5,543 nucleotides of DNA from the NCBI GenBank assembly GCA_009777165.1, contig WRML01000171.1, forward strand, positions 1 through 5,543, in the 5' to 3' direction. Below are positions 1 to 4,827 of this stretch, piece by piece. Below the pieces are notes generated by a model, which searched no databases, was not told where the DNA came from, and was given only the letters and a program-made list of their open reading frames with translations. Within the stretch, counting starts at the first letter, position 1; every line of letters begins with the position of its first letter. The stretch comes from Kiritimatiellota bacterium (GTDB taxonomy: Bacteria > Verrucomicrobiota > Kiritimatiellia > RFP12 > UBA1067). A program made the position numbers and the translations under genes.

Positions 1-101
1 CTGTTCATTTGATGGCTCGCGCCTCCGCACTTCGGGCAAGTCCTGCCCATGTTTCTTTCGGTTGTGTCCATGCATGAAATCATATCATACTTGGACGCCA
101 T
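1..101 (-). CDS. Zinc-ribbon protein, N-terminal fragment (runs off window)
   Basis: Only the first 33 codons are in the window; the frame is open to the left edge. The product begins MASKYDMISCMDTTERN, followed by MGRTCPKCGG and ASHQMN. The C22-P-K-C25-G-G motif is half of a zinc-ribbon or zinc-finger knuckle. I do not recognise the family and cannot say what follows. The ATG at 101 is preferred because an AGGAG lies 7 nt upstream (109-113 on the - strand). In-frame ATGs at 83, 71 and 50 are alternatives; starting at 50 would put the zinc ribbon at the extreme N-terminus, a common arrangement, but no good ribosome binding site precedes it. The gene is transcribed away from the kinase, with 63 bp between the two start codons. 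The fragment is short, so the call rests on the start signal plus the CPKCGG motif. Confidence 0.45.
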   Translation of the reverse strand, partial: MASKYDMISCMDTTERNMGRTCPKCGGASHQMN

Positions 102-108
102 TTGTCCA

Positions 109-113
109 CTCCT
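109..113 (-). promoter_or_regulatory. Ribosome binding site of the divergent zinc-ribbon gene
   Basis: AGGAG on the - strand, 7 nt before the ATG at 101. It is the best Shine-Dalgarno match among the candidate starts of this gene and decides the start choice. Confidence 0.5.
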
Positions 114-117
114 ATGT

Positions 118-125
118 ATTATAAT
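118..125. promoter_or_regulatory. TATAAT boxes on both strands in the divergent control region
   Basis: ATTATAAT contains TATAAT on the + strand (120-125) and on the - strand (123-118). On the + strand it would give a start near 132 and a 5' leader of about 33 nt for the kinase. I see no convincing -35 at a 16-18 nt spacing; TTGGAC at 91-96 is too far away. On the - strand transcription would begin around 111-112, inside the AGGAG, which makes that orientation less likely. It could be a housekeeping promoter, or just the AT-rich part of an intergenic region. Confidence 0.25.
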
Positions 126-136
126 GTTTCCTTTTC

Positions 137-150
137 GGCACACTCTTTGC
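137..150 (+). promoter_or_regulatory. Candidate sigma-54 (-24/-12) promoter for the kinase gene
   Basis: GGCAC-N5-TTGC (GGCAC at 137-141, TTGC at 147-150) has the GG/GC elements at the exact spacing of the known sigma-54 consensus (TGGCACG-N4-TTGC). The mismatches are C for T before the GG and A for the G after GGCAC. If C150 is -12, transcription would start near 162, only 3 nt before the kinase ATG, so the mRNA would be essentially leaderless. That fits the absence of a Shine-Dalgarno before 165 but is unusual for a sigma-54 promoter. The operon encodes a sigma-54 activator, so autoregulation is possible. No activator-binding palindrome is evident in the visible upstream DNA. Confidence 0.4.
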
Positions 151-164
151 GTTGACAAACAGAA

Positions 165-1694
165 ATGGGAACCGACCCTAAAAATGCGTCGCATCGTCCT
201 GCGCTTCAGCTGGAGCATATCCTGCTGATTGCGTTTCTCGTTGCTGCGTTTTTGGCAGGGGGGGGGCTGTTCTTCCTGAAAAAGACCCATGACCGTCAGA
301 CCAGTCAGGCCGCGACGGAGAACGTCCTGCACCGGGGGGTGCTGCTTGTGAACATGGACGCGCTCGCGACGCTCGGTGCGGCGTGCTCGAACGAGGCCCC
401 CACCGAAATCGGGAAACGACTTTCAGAGACGGCGGATCACATCTTCGCTGTCCGTCCGGAGGTGCAATCGCTGTCCATCACGAGGGGGGGGGTGACCGTG
501 CTCCAGCGGCAGGCGCACGGGCTCGACTCTCTTCATCCCCCCCCCCTCCCCGAGGACATCGAGGCGGGGATGACCTTCTCCCCCAGTACCCTCGAAATCG
601 GGGGGAGGGGGGCCCCTGTATTTGTGTTGACCAAGACCGCGTTTCTCGACGACGGCACCCCCCTCGTCATTGAGGCGGCCATCAAACGCGGCGCCGTGGG
701 ACAGGAGGAGCAGACCGCGCGCGAGGCGATCGCGTCACTCTCGAGGTTTTCGATCGCGGTGTTGGCGTTGTCGTTCACCGCCTGTGCCGTGGTGTTGACG
801 CTCGCCGTTATCCGTGACCGCCGGCGTGAACAACGCGCACGGCAAGAGGAGCATCTCGCGTTTTCGGGCGTCTTGGCGAACGGCATCCTCCACGACTTCC
901 GCAACCCCATGTCTGCCGTGCGCCTCGACGCGCAGATGCTGGAGCGCGAGATGGCCCGTGCCGAGGGTTTCCGCCCGGAGCGCGTGACCGAGCTTGCGGG
1001 ACGCATCGCCCACGCGATGGCGCGGATGGACAAGGTCTTTCAGGAATTCCTCTTCCTCGCCAAGCCGGACGACGAACGTCCCGAGCGCGTCAACGTCGCG
1101 CAAGCGATCAAGGAATGCTGCGAAACCCTCGCCCCGCGCATCGAGCAGTCGGGCGTGAATGTCCGCTTCGCGGAGTCGAGAAGTAGAGAAGTTGAGAAGT
1201 TTAGAAGTGGAGAAATTGAGAAGTTTAAAAGTGGAGACGAGGAAACTTCTCAACTTTTAGACTCCTCAACTTCTCAACTTCTCCATTCCTCAACTTCTCA
1301 ACTTCTCCATTCCTCAACTTCTCAACTTTTAAATTTCTCAACTTCTCAACTCCAAGCCACCGCTTTCCCGTTCGCGTTGCGGCGGGCGTTGCTGAACGTG
1401 CTTGTCAACGCGCTTCAATTTGCGCCCCGGGGGAGCGAGGTCGAGATCGCGCTGAACGCGGCGCACGGGCGCGTTGTCGTCGAGGTGCGCGACAGGGGCC
1501 CCGGCATCCCGGCCGACCAGCGCAAGCGCGTCTTCGAGATGTTCGTCACGACCCGCCCCGAGGGTACGGGCCTGGGGCTTTTCCTCGCCCGCACCTCCCT
1601 CCGCCGTTGCGGCGGTGACATCGAGGCCCTCCCCCGCCCGGGGGGGGGGACGGTTATCCGAATTTCACTGCCAGAGTCAAAACCGCCAGATTAG
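165..1694 (+). CDS. Membrane sensor histidine kinase with in-frame repeat insertion
   Basis: A 509-residue sensor kinase that should autophosphorylate on His and pass the phosphate to the adjacent regulator. Order of parts: TM1 about 18-38; an extracytoplasmic sensor of about 155 residues (40-195; mixed alpha/beta, Cache/PDC-like by eye, ligand unknown); TM2 about 196-216; no HAMP or PAS seen; DHp with H243 in HDFRNP; ATPase domain with N415 (N box), DRGPGIP at 443-449 (G1), VFEMF at 456-460 (F box) and GTGLGL at 467-472 (G2). All catalytic motifs are intact. Residues about 339-397 are low complexity and come from an octamer repeat array. They fall between the first strand of the ATPase domain (NVRFAE) and the N-box helix, where ordinary kinases have a short turn. 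ATG 165 is the first possible start, because an in-frame TGA lies at 153-155; there is no clear Shine-Dalgarno. The gene has four G/C runs of 9-10 nt. Its TAG stop is the first three bases of a heptamer array. The regulator follows 106 bp downstream, probably in the same operon. Confidence 0.93.
   Translation: MGTDPKNASHRPALQLEHILLIAFLVAAFLAGGGLFFLKKTHDRQTSQAATENVLHRGVLLVNMDALATLGAACSNEAPTEIGKRLSETADHIFAVRPEVQSLSITRGGVTVLQRQAHGLDSLHPPPLPEDIEAGMTFSPSTLEIGGRGAPVFVLTKTAFLDDGTPLVIEAAIKRGAVGQEEQTAREAIASLSRFSIAVLALSFTACAVVLTLAVIRDRRREQRARQEEHLAFSGVLANGILHDFRNPMSAVRLDAQMLEREMARAEGFRPERVTELAGRIAHAMARMDKVFQEFLFLAKPDDERPERVNVAQAIKECCETLAPRIEQSGVNVRFAESRSREVEKFRSGEIEKFKSGDEETSQLLDSSTSQLLHSSTSQLLHSSTSQLLNFSTSQLQATAFPFALRRALLNVLVNALQFAPRGSEVEIALNAAHGRVVVEVRDRGPGIPADQRKRVFEMFVTTRPEGTGLGLFLARTSLRRCGGDIEALPRPGGGTVIRISLPESKPPD
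258..266 (+). repeat. G9 homopolymer in kinase gene (TM1)
   Basis: Nine consecutive G encode G32-G33-G34 within the first membrane segment. Loss or gain of one base would frameshift nearly the whole kinase. Confidence 0.9.
484..492 (+). repeat. G9 homopolymer in kinase sensor domain
   Basis: Nine consecutive G span the codons for R107-G108-G109-V110 in the extracytoplasmic sensor region. Confidence 0.9.
537..546 (+). repeat. C10 homopolymer in kinase sensor domain
   Basis: Ten consecutive C, followed by TCCCC, encode P125-P126-P127-L128-P129. Within the same 130 bp there is also a G6-A-G6 stretch (600-612) and a C6 (658-663). Confidence 0.9.
1181..1355 (+). repeat. Inverted octamer array inside the kinase gene
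   Basis: Seven GA-strand octamers (1181-1236, consensus AAGTTGAG) are followed by a short spacer (1237-1243) and fourteen CT-strand octamers (1244-1355, consensus AACTTCTC). The two consensi are reverse complements in cyclic phase, so the array is a large imperfect palindrome. GA units in order: AAGTAGAG, AAGTTGAG, AAGTTTAG, AAGTGGAG, AAATTGAG, AAGTTTAA, AAGTGGAG. The CT arm has a higher-order 24-nt period: two identical 24-mers at 1264-1287 and 1288-1311 and a diverged one at 1312-1335. Base composition is far more AT-rich than the surrounding gene. It is translated as charged EKF/RSGE-type sequence, then as the octad SSTSQLLH repeated. It resembles in concept the Rickettsia palindromic elements, which insert in frame in genes; no relation to them is implied. 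Confidence 0.93.
1640..1649 (+). repeat. G10 homopolymer near the kinase 3' end
   Basis: Ten consecutive G after CCC encode P492-G493-G494-G495 after the G2 box. Slippage here would change only the last residues, unlike the upstream tracts. Confidence 0.9.
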
Positions 1695-1788
1695 TTTATA
1701 GTTTTTAGTTTATAGTTTTTAGTTTATAGAAATCGGATTCGAGTCATTGTTCTAAAAACTAAAAACTAAAAACTATAAACTAAAAACT
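1692..1788 (+). repeat. Inverted heptamer array between kinase and regulator
   Basis: The left arm (1692-1729) is TAGTTTA/TAGTTTT alternating for five units plus TAG. The right arm (1754-1788) is five units of AAAAACT/ATAAACT, the reverse complement. Bases 1700-1729 can pair with 1759-1788 at 29 of 30 positions (A1726 opposite A1762), leaving a 29-nt loop (1730-1758). The kinase stop codon TAG is the first three bases of the array. The right arm ends two bases before AAAGGAG of the regulator. Because the period is 7, TAG falls in all three frames of the + strand in the left arm, and in all three - strand frames in the right arm. It may act as an intercistronic RNA hairpin, or be only a mobile or expanding repeat. 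It is AT-only in the stem, so it is not a classical terminator. Confidence 0.9.
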
Positions 1789-1790
1789 CA

Positions 1791-1797
1791 AAAGGAG
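1791..1797 (+). promoter_or_regulatory. Ribosome binding site of the response regulator
   Basis: AAAGGAG lies 3 nt before ATG 1801 and 2 nt after the end of the heptamer array (1788). The hairpin would leave it single-stranded but immediately next to the stem, so the structure could influence loading. Confidence 0.7.
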
Positions 1798-1800
1798 ATT

Positions 1801-3150
1801 ATGAAACCGACCATCCTGATTATTGAAGACGACCCCGACAACGCGCGTTCCGTCAACGAGGCGGCGGCGGACGCGGACTTTGATGTCATCGCCGCTGCGA
1901 CAGGGCTTGCGGGCGTGGCGCTCTTCCATGAGCATTCGCCCGACCTCGTGTTGAGCGATCTCGTGCTGCCAGACATTGACGGGCTGGAGGTGCTCAAACG
2001 CCTCCGTGCCGTAGATGCCGAAGTCCCCGTCATCATCATGACCGCCTACGGCTCTGTCGAGTCTGGCGTACGGGCAATGCGCGACGGCGCGTATGATTAC
2101 ATCACCAAGCCGCTCGACCTTGACGACATCCAATCCAAGTTGCGCCGCGCTCACGAGACCTCGCGCTTGCGCCGGCGTGTCGGCGAGTTGTCGCAATCCG
2201 TGCGCGAGCGGTTCTCGTCAACGGCGATCATCGCGGAGTCGCCGCCGATGCAGACCGTCATCGCGCAGATCGCCGCGCTCGCCGACACCATGGCGACGGT
2301 GCTGGTCACGGGCGAGAGCGGCACGGGCAAGGAGCTCGTCGCCCGCGCCCTGCACACGGACTCCAAACGCGCACAGGGCCCGTTCATCGCGGTCAACTGC
2401 GGCGCGTTCGTCGAGTCGCTGCTGGAGTCCGAGCTGTTCGGGCACGAGAAGGGCGCGTTCACGGGCGCGAGCAGCCTCCACAAGGGCGCGTTCGAGCGTG
2501 CCGACGGCGGGACGCTCTTCCTCGACGAGATCGGCGACGCCCCCCTCCCCGTGCAGGTGAAACTGCTGCGCGCGCTGGAGGAGCGCGAGATCCGGCGCGT
2601 CGGCGGCCGCGAGGTCATCCGCGTGAACGTCCGCCTCGTCTCCGCCACGAATAAGAACCTCGACGCCATGGTTGCGGGCGGCACGTTCCGCGAGGACTTG
2701 CTCTACCGCATCAACGTCGTCACCCTGCGCGTCCCCCCCCTGCGCGGACGCAAGGAGGACATCCGCAAAATGACGGACCGCTTCATCGCGAAGGCCTGTA
2801 TGGAGAACGAGAAGACAATCACGGCGGTGCAGCCGAGTTTTTACGCCATGCTGGAGAACTACGACTGGCCCGGCAACGTGCGCCAGTTGCGTAACATCGT
2901 CGAGTCTGCGGTCTTGCTGTCGGCGGACGGTGTGCTGTCCGCCTCATCCGTCGCCCTCCCCGGGTCTGTCCGCGCGAGGGCCGGCGACCTCTCCGTCCCC
3001 GACGGTATGACGCTGGAGCAGATTGAGTGCGCGGTGCTCGATGTCCGTCTCCGCCAGAACAACGGCAACCGCACGATGACCGCCGATCAGCTCGGCCTCT
3101 CGCGCCGCACCATCCAGCGTAAGATCAAGGAACATCATTTGCCGTTTTAG
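1801..3150 (+). CDS. NtrC-family sigma-54 response regulator
   Basis: A 449-residue activator of sigma-54 RNA polymerase, the usual length for NtrC-type proteins. The receiver domain (about 3-118) has the acidic pair D10/D11, phosphoacceptor D53 in LSD, T81 and K103. The AAA+ domain (about 142-370) has Walker A GESGTGKE (171-178), the sigma-54 contact loop GAFTGA (218-223), Walker B TLFLDEIGD with D242/E243, sensor-I SATN (281-284), arginines R297 and R303 in FREDLLYR, and WPGNVRQL (356-363). The C-terminal Fis-type helix-turn-helix is at about 421-446 (NGNRTMTADQLGLSRRTIQR). All motifs needed for phosphorylation, ATP hydrolysis and sigma-54 contact are present, so it should be functional. 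It is the evident partner of the kinase just upstream. Targets are not visible except for a possible -24/-12 site before the kinase. A C8 run lies at 2733-2740. The gene ends at TAG 3148-3150, followed by a repeat-rich region. Confidence 0.96.
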   Translation: MKPTILIIEDDPDNARSVNEAAADADFDVIAAATGLAGVALFHEHSPDLVLSDLVLPDIDGLEVLKRLRAVDAEVPVIIMTAYGSVESGVRAMRDGAYDYITKPLDLDDIQSKLRRAHETSRLRRRVGELSQSVRERFSSTAIIAESPPMQTVIAQIAALADTMATVLVTGESGTGKELVARALHTDSKRAQGPFIAVNCGAFVESLLESELFGHEKGAFTGASSLHKGAFERADGGTLFLDEIGDAPLPVQVKLLRALEEREIRRVGGREVIRVNVRLVSATNKNLDAMVAGGTFREDLLYRINVVTLRVPPLRGRKEDIRKMTDRFIAKACMENEKTITAVQPSFYAMLENYDWPGNVRQLRNIVESAVLLSADGVLSASSVALPGSVRARAGDLSVPDGMTLEQIECAVLDVRLRQNNGNRTMTADQLGLSRRTIQRKIKEHHLPF

Positions 3151-3245
3151 CGCATTTAAAGAAATTGTGTAGCCGAAATAGGGCGAAGCTCTCGAACGTT
3201 CCAATGACAAGGATTTTTTTGCGTCCCGATGCGGTCCTCTGGCGT

Positions 3246-3284
3246 GCGGCGGGTTTCCCCTGTCGGGGCACATATCGCCGCCGC
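3246..3284. repeat. Inverted repeat with nested CCCC/GGGG
   Basis: GCGGCG (3246-3251) can pair with CGCCGC (3276-3281 or 3279-3284), enclosing CCCC-TGTC-GGGG (3257-3268). It is imperfect and the weakest of the group. Confidence 0.4.
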
Positions 3285-3290
3285 TTTCAT

Positions 3291-3310
3291 GCGTGGGGTT
3301 CGCCCCACGC
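3291..3310. repeat. Perfect palindrome, 8-bp stem, TTCG loop
   Basis: GCGTGGGG (3291-3298), TTCG, CCCCACGC (3303-3310). It is a stable hairpin on either strand, with no T tract after it; a possible processing or attenuation structure at the convergent 3' ends. Confidence 0.7.
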
Positions 3311-3320
3311 ACCAGCGACC

Positions 3321-3342
3321 GGGCGGACACATGGGTCCGCCC
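3321..3342. repeat. Palindrome GGGCGGAC / GTCCGCCC
   Basis: Perfect 8-bp arms (3321-3328 and 3335-3342) around ACATGG, followed by CCTACA. From memory, this style (GGGCG..AC, short loop, GT..CGCCC, CTACA) resembles dispersed REP-like palindromes seen in many unrelated bacterial genomes. I cannot check copy number here. Confidence 0.65.
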
Positions 3343-3357
3343 CTACAATCGCCCCCG

Positions 3358-3377
3358 CATGGGAGCAAGCTCCCGTG
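3358..3377. repeat. Palindrome CATGGGAGC / GCTCCCGTG
   Basis: A nine-base stem with one T-G wobble and an AA centre: 3358-3366 against 3369-3377. It is part of the same palindrome cluster. Confidence 0.6.
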
Positions 3378-3384
3378 ACGAAAA

Positions 3385-3402
3385 GCGGCGGCGAGCCGCC
3401 GC
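3385..3402. repeat. Palindrome GCGGCGGC / GCCGCCGC
   Basis: Perfect 8-bp arms with a two-base GA centre. It is the last of the closely packed palindromes, 7 bp after the preceding one. Confidence 0.65.
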
Positions 3403-3454
3403 ACTCCAGAGGTTGCGCCTTCTCGACATAAGCGCGAGGGAACCTACTGCGTCC

Positions 3455-3485
3455 CCTAGGTCTCCTAGGTCCCTTCGGTCTCCTG
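3455..3485 (-). repeat. 9-nt tandem repeat downstream of the hydrolase
   Basis: On the + strand CCTAGGTCT, CCTAGGTCC, CTTCGGTCT, then CCTG: three and a half units of period 9, with the GGTC core kept in each. It begins 17 bp after the hydrolase stop. It is a different sequence from the 7- and 8-nt arrays but the same kind of element. The strand is assigned only from its association with the - strand gene. Confidence 0.7.
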
Positions 3486-3502
3486 TTACATGTCGGGAGC
3501 GT

Positions 3503-4816
3503 TCAGGGCGTCGTGAAGGAGAATGTCAGGGTGATCGGGTTGTCGCCTTTGCGGACGGTGGCGGTTATTTCTTTTTGGGTGCCGTCGGGGAGGGTCGCGG
3601 TGAGGCGGTAGTCGCCACGGAAGGCGCGGAGGGTCGCTGAGCCGTCGGCGTCGGTCGTCAATGTCGCGTGCGTGGCCCAGTCGTTGCGCACGAGCTTGGT
3701 GAGTGCGTCGTAGGCGGGCTTGGGCGTCATGTCGGCCCGCAGGAGCCCGGCAGGGGCCCCCATCCATGCGCCTTGGTCGCTGAAGTCCCACCAGGTAATG
3801 GCCGCCACCGAGGGGTGCGAGAAAAGCAGGGTGTAAATCCGGATCACTTCGTCGCGCTGCCATGCCTCGCCTTCGGGACTCGTCGCGGTCTTGTCCCAAA
3901 CCATGTTCCGCTGGAGCGTCGAGACGATGGTCATCTCGGTGAAATGGAGCGGTACGCCGAAGCGCGCGAAGCGTTCGCAGACCGCCCAGAGGTAGGCGTT
4001 GCTGAAGCCGTCGTATTTCTCGGGGAAGACGTGCGTGTGCGTCTGGAGCCCGATGGCGTCGAAGATGGGTTTGCCGTCGGCCGCGTTGAGTTTGTCGAGC
4101 AGGGCGGCGTAGCGGTCGTCGAGGACGTAGTCGTTGATGAGCAGCGTGGCGGCGGGGTTCGCGGCGCGGGTGGCGGCGAAACTCGCTTTGACCAGTTCGG
4201 GCTCGCCGAATTTCTTGCCGAGCTCGGTGAGCTTGGGGGATTTTTTCCACATCTCGTCGCGCTGCCATTCCGTCACCTCGTTGATCACGTCCCAGACGTC
4301 AATGGTGCCCCGGAAGCGTTCGGCGCAGGCGGCGGCCCTGCCGAGCTGGGCGCCGTACACCTCGTCCACGGAGAAGGGTTTGAGCCAGCCGGGGTCCCCG
4401 GTGTTCCAGACGAGCGGGTGCCCCTTGGTCCTGATGCCGTGGGTTTTGCACCATGCCGAGACTTTCCCTGATTTGTCGTAGCCGGGGCTTCCCCGTTTCC
4501 ATTCGTAGCTCGACCAGTAGAAGCCGAGCGTGGCGAAATTGAAGAGTCCGGCGAAGCGCTCGGCGTAGGCTTGGTTGTCTTGCGATGTCTTGTTGCCGTC
4601 GAGCTTGAAGATGTTGCAGCCGAAGAGGAATTCGTTCCGCACCATGTCCATGCGGACGGTCGCCCCGGGGACGGGGGCGCCGTTCTTGGTCACGCGGATG
4701 CGGCAGGTCTCTTTCCGGTGTTTCTCGATGCGGGCGTTTGCCTGCTCGAGCGGGTCGTCGGCAACGGCGGCGGCCGCAAGCCCCAGTATTGTCAAGATTA
4801 CCCGTTGTGTCTTCAT
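3503..4816 (-). CDS. Secreted GH10-family glycoside hydrolase (xylanase-like)
   Basis: A 437-residue extracytoplasmic enzyme. The signal peptide is MKTQRVILTILGLAAAAVA, with likely cleavage before D20. A short beta module follows (about 39-70, IRVTKNGAPVPGATVR...FGCNIF), then the GH10 barrel: KGHPLVWN (131-138), acid/base E180 in WDVINE, GLQTHTH (256-262), nucleophile E294 in HFTE, and WWDFSD (342-347). A beta-rich C-terminal module (about 382-437) follows. GH10 enzymes are retaining endo-beta-1,4-xylanases as a rule. Oddly, the usual FN-x-VT-x-ENxMKW motif, whose E, N and K line the -1/-2 subsites, is replaced by FNFATLGFYW (92-101), so the substrate may not be plain xylan. The start at 4816 is chosen over ATG 4822 because AAGGA (4827-4823) is 6 nt from the former and touches the latter. 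It follows the surface-protein gene by 9 bp, so co-transcription is likely. Confidence 0.9.
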   Translation of the reverse strand: MKTQRVILTILGLAAAAVADDPLEQANARIEKHRKETCRIRVTKNGAPVPGATVRMDMVRNEFLFGCNIFKLDGNKTSQDNQAYAERFAGLFNFATLGFYWSSYEWKRGSPGYDKSGKVSAWCKTHGIRTKGHPLVWNTGDPGWLKPFSVDEVYGAQLGRAAACAERFRGTIDVWDVINEVTEWQRDEMWKKSPKLTELGKKFGEPELVKASFAATRAANPAATLLINDYVLDDRYAALLDKLNAADGKPIFDAIGLQTHTHVFPEKYDGFSNAYLWAVCERFARFGVPLHFTEMTIVSTLQRNMVWDKTATSPEGEAWQRDEVIRIYTLLFSHPSVAAITWWDFSDQGAWMGAPAGLLRADMTPKPAYDALTKLVRNDWATHATLTTDADGSATLRAFRGDYRLTATLPDGTQKEITATVRKGDNPITLTFSFTTP

Positions 4817-4822
4817 GGTCAT

Positions 4823-4827
4823 TCCTT
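4823..4827 (-). promoter_or_regulatory. Ribosome binding site deciding the hydrolase start
   Basis: AAGGA overlaps the TAA stop (4828-4826) of the upstream gene. Spacing to ATG 4816 is 6 nt, but 0 nt to ATG 4822, so 4816 is the likely start. The overlap with the upstream stop suggests translational coupling. Confidence 0.65.

Larger units (their letters stand above)
3151..3502. other. Convergent non-coding region with palindromes and tandem repeat
   Basis: These 352 bp separate the ends of two convergent genes. They hold a run of at least five inverted repeats (3246-3402) and a 9-nt tandem repeat (3455-3485), listed separately. A palindrome GAACGTTC lies at 3194-3201 and a T7 at 3214-3220. 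Open frames across it simply translate the repeats and have no family resemblance or ribosome binding site, so I call no gene here. The hairpins could together act as a bidirectional 3' end for both operons. Confidence 0.7.

Noticed and set aside
152..157. TTGACA, a perfect -35 hexamer before the kinase
   Set aside because: A matching -10 would lie inside the coding sequence at about 175-180, where no TATAAT-like sequence exists.
735..1253. 172-codon - strand open frame opposite the kinase, starting in the octamer array
   Set aside because: It is the antisense of a clear kinase domain. Its FSTSKLL start is only the octamer peptide read from the other strand.
1181..1355. CRISPR array
   Set aside because: Units are 8 nt, contiguous and without unique spacers, and the region is translated. 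It does not fit a CRISPR array.
1692..1788. Rho-independent terminator between kinase and regulator
   Set aside because: The stem is nearly all A-T pairs and is followed by a ribosome binding site rather than a U tract. A strong terminator is unlikely in an operon junction of this kind.
3214..3220. T7 run after the regulator gene as an intrinsic terminator
   Set aside because: No GC-rich stem lies immediately before it on the + strand; only the GAACGTTC palindrome is near, 12 bp away.
3165..3431. 88-codon + strand open frame, and overlapping - strand frames at 2944-3330 and 3156-3404
   Set aside because: They mainly translate the palindrome cluster (arginine/proline/cysteine-rich, no domain), lack ribosome binding sites, and one runs into the regulator's 3' end. 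They are repeat-derived.
3668..4471. 267-codon + strand open frame opposite the hydrolase, and a second one at 4575-5297
   Set aside because: Both are antisense frames kept open by high GC. The - strand frames contain the GH10 catalytic motifs and a signal peptide, so they are the real genes.
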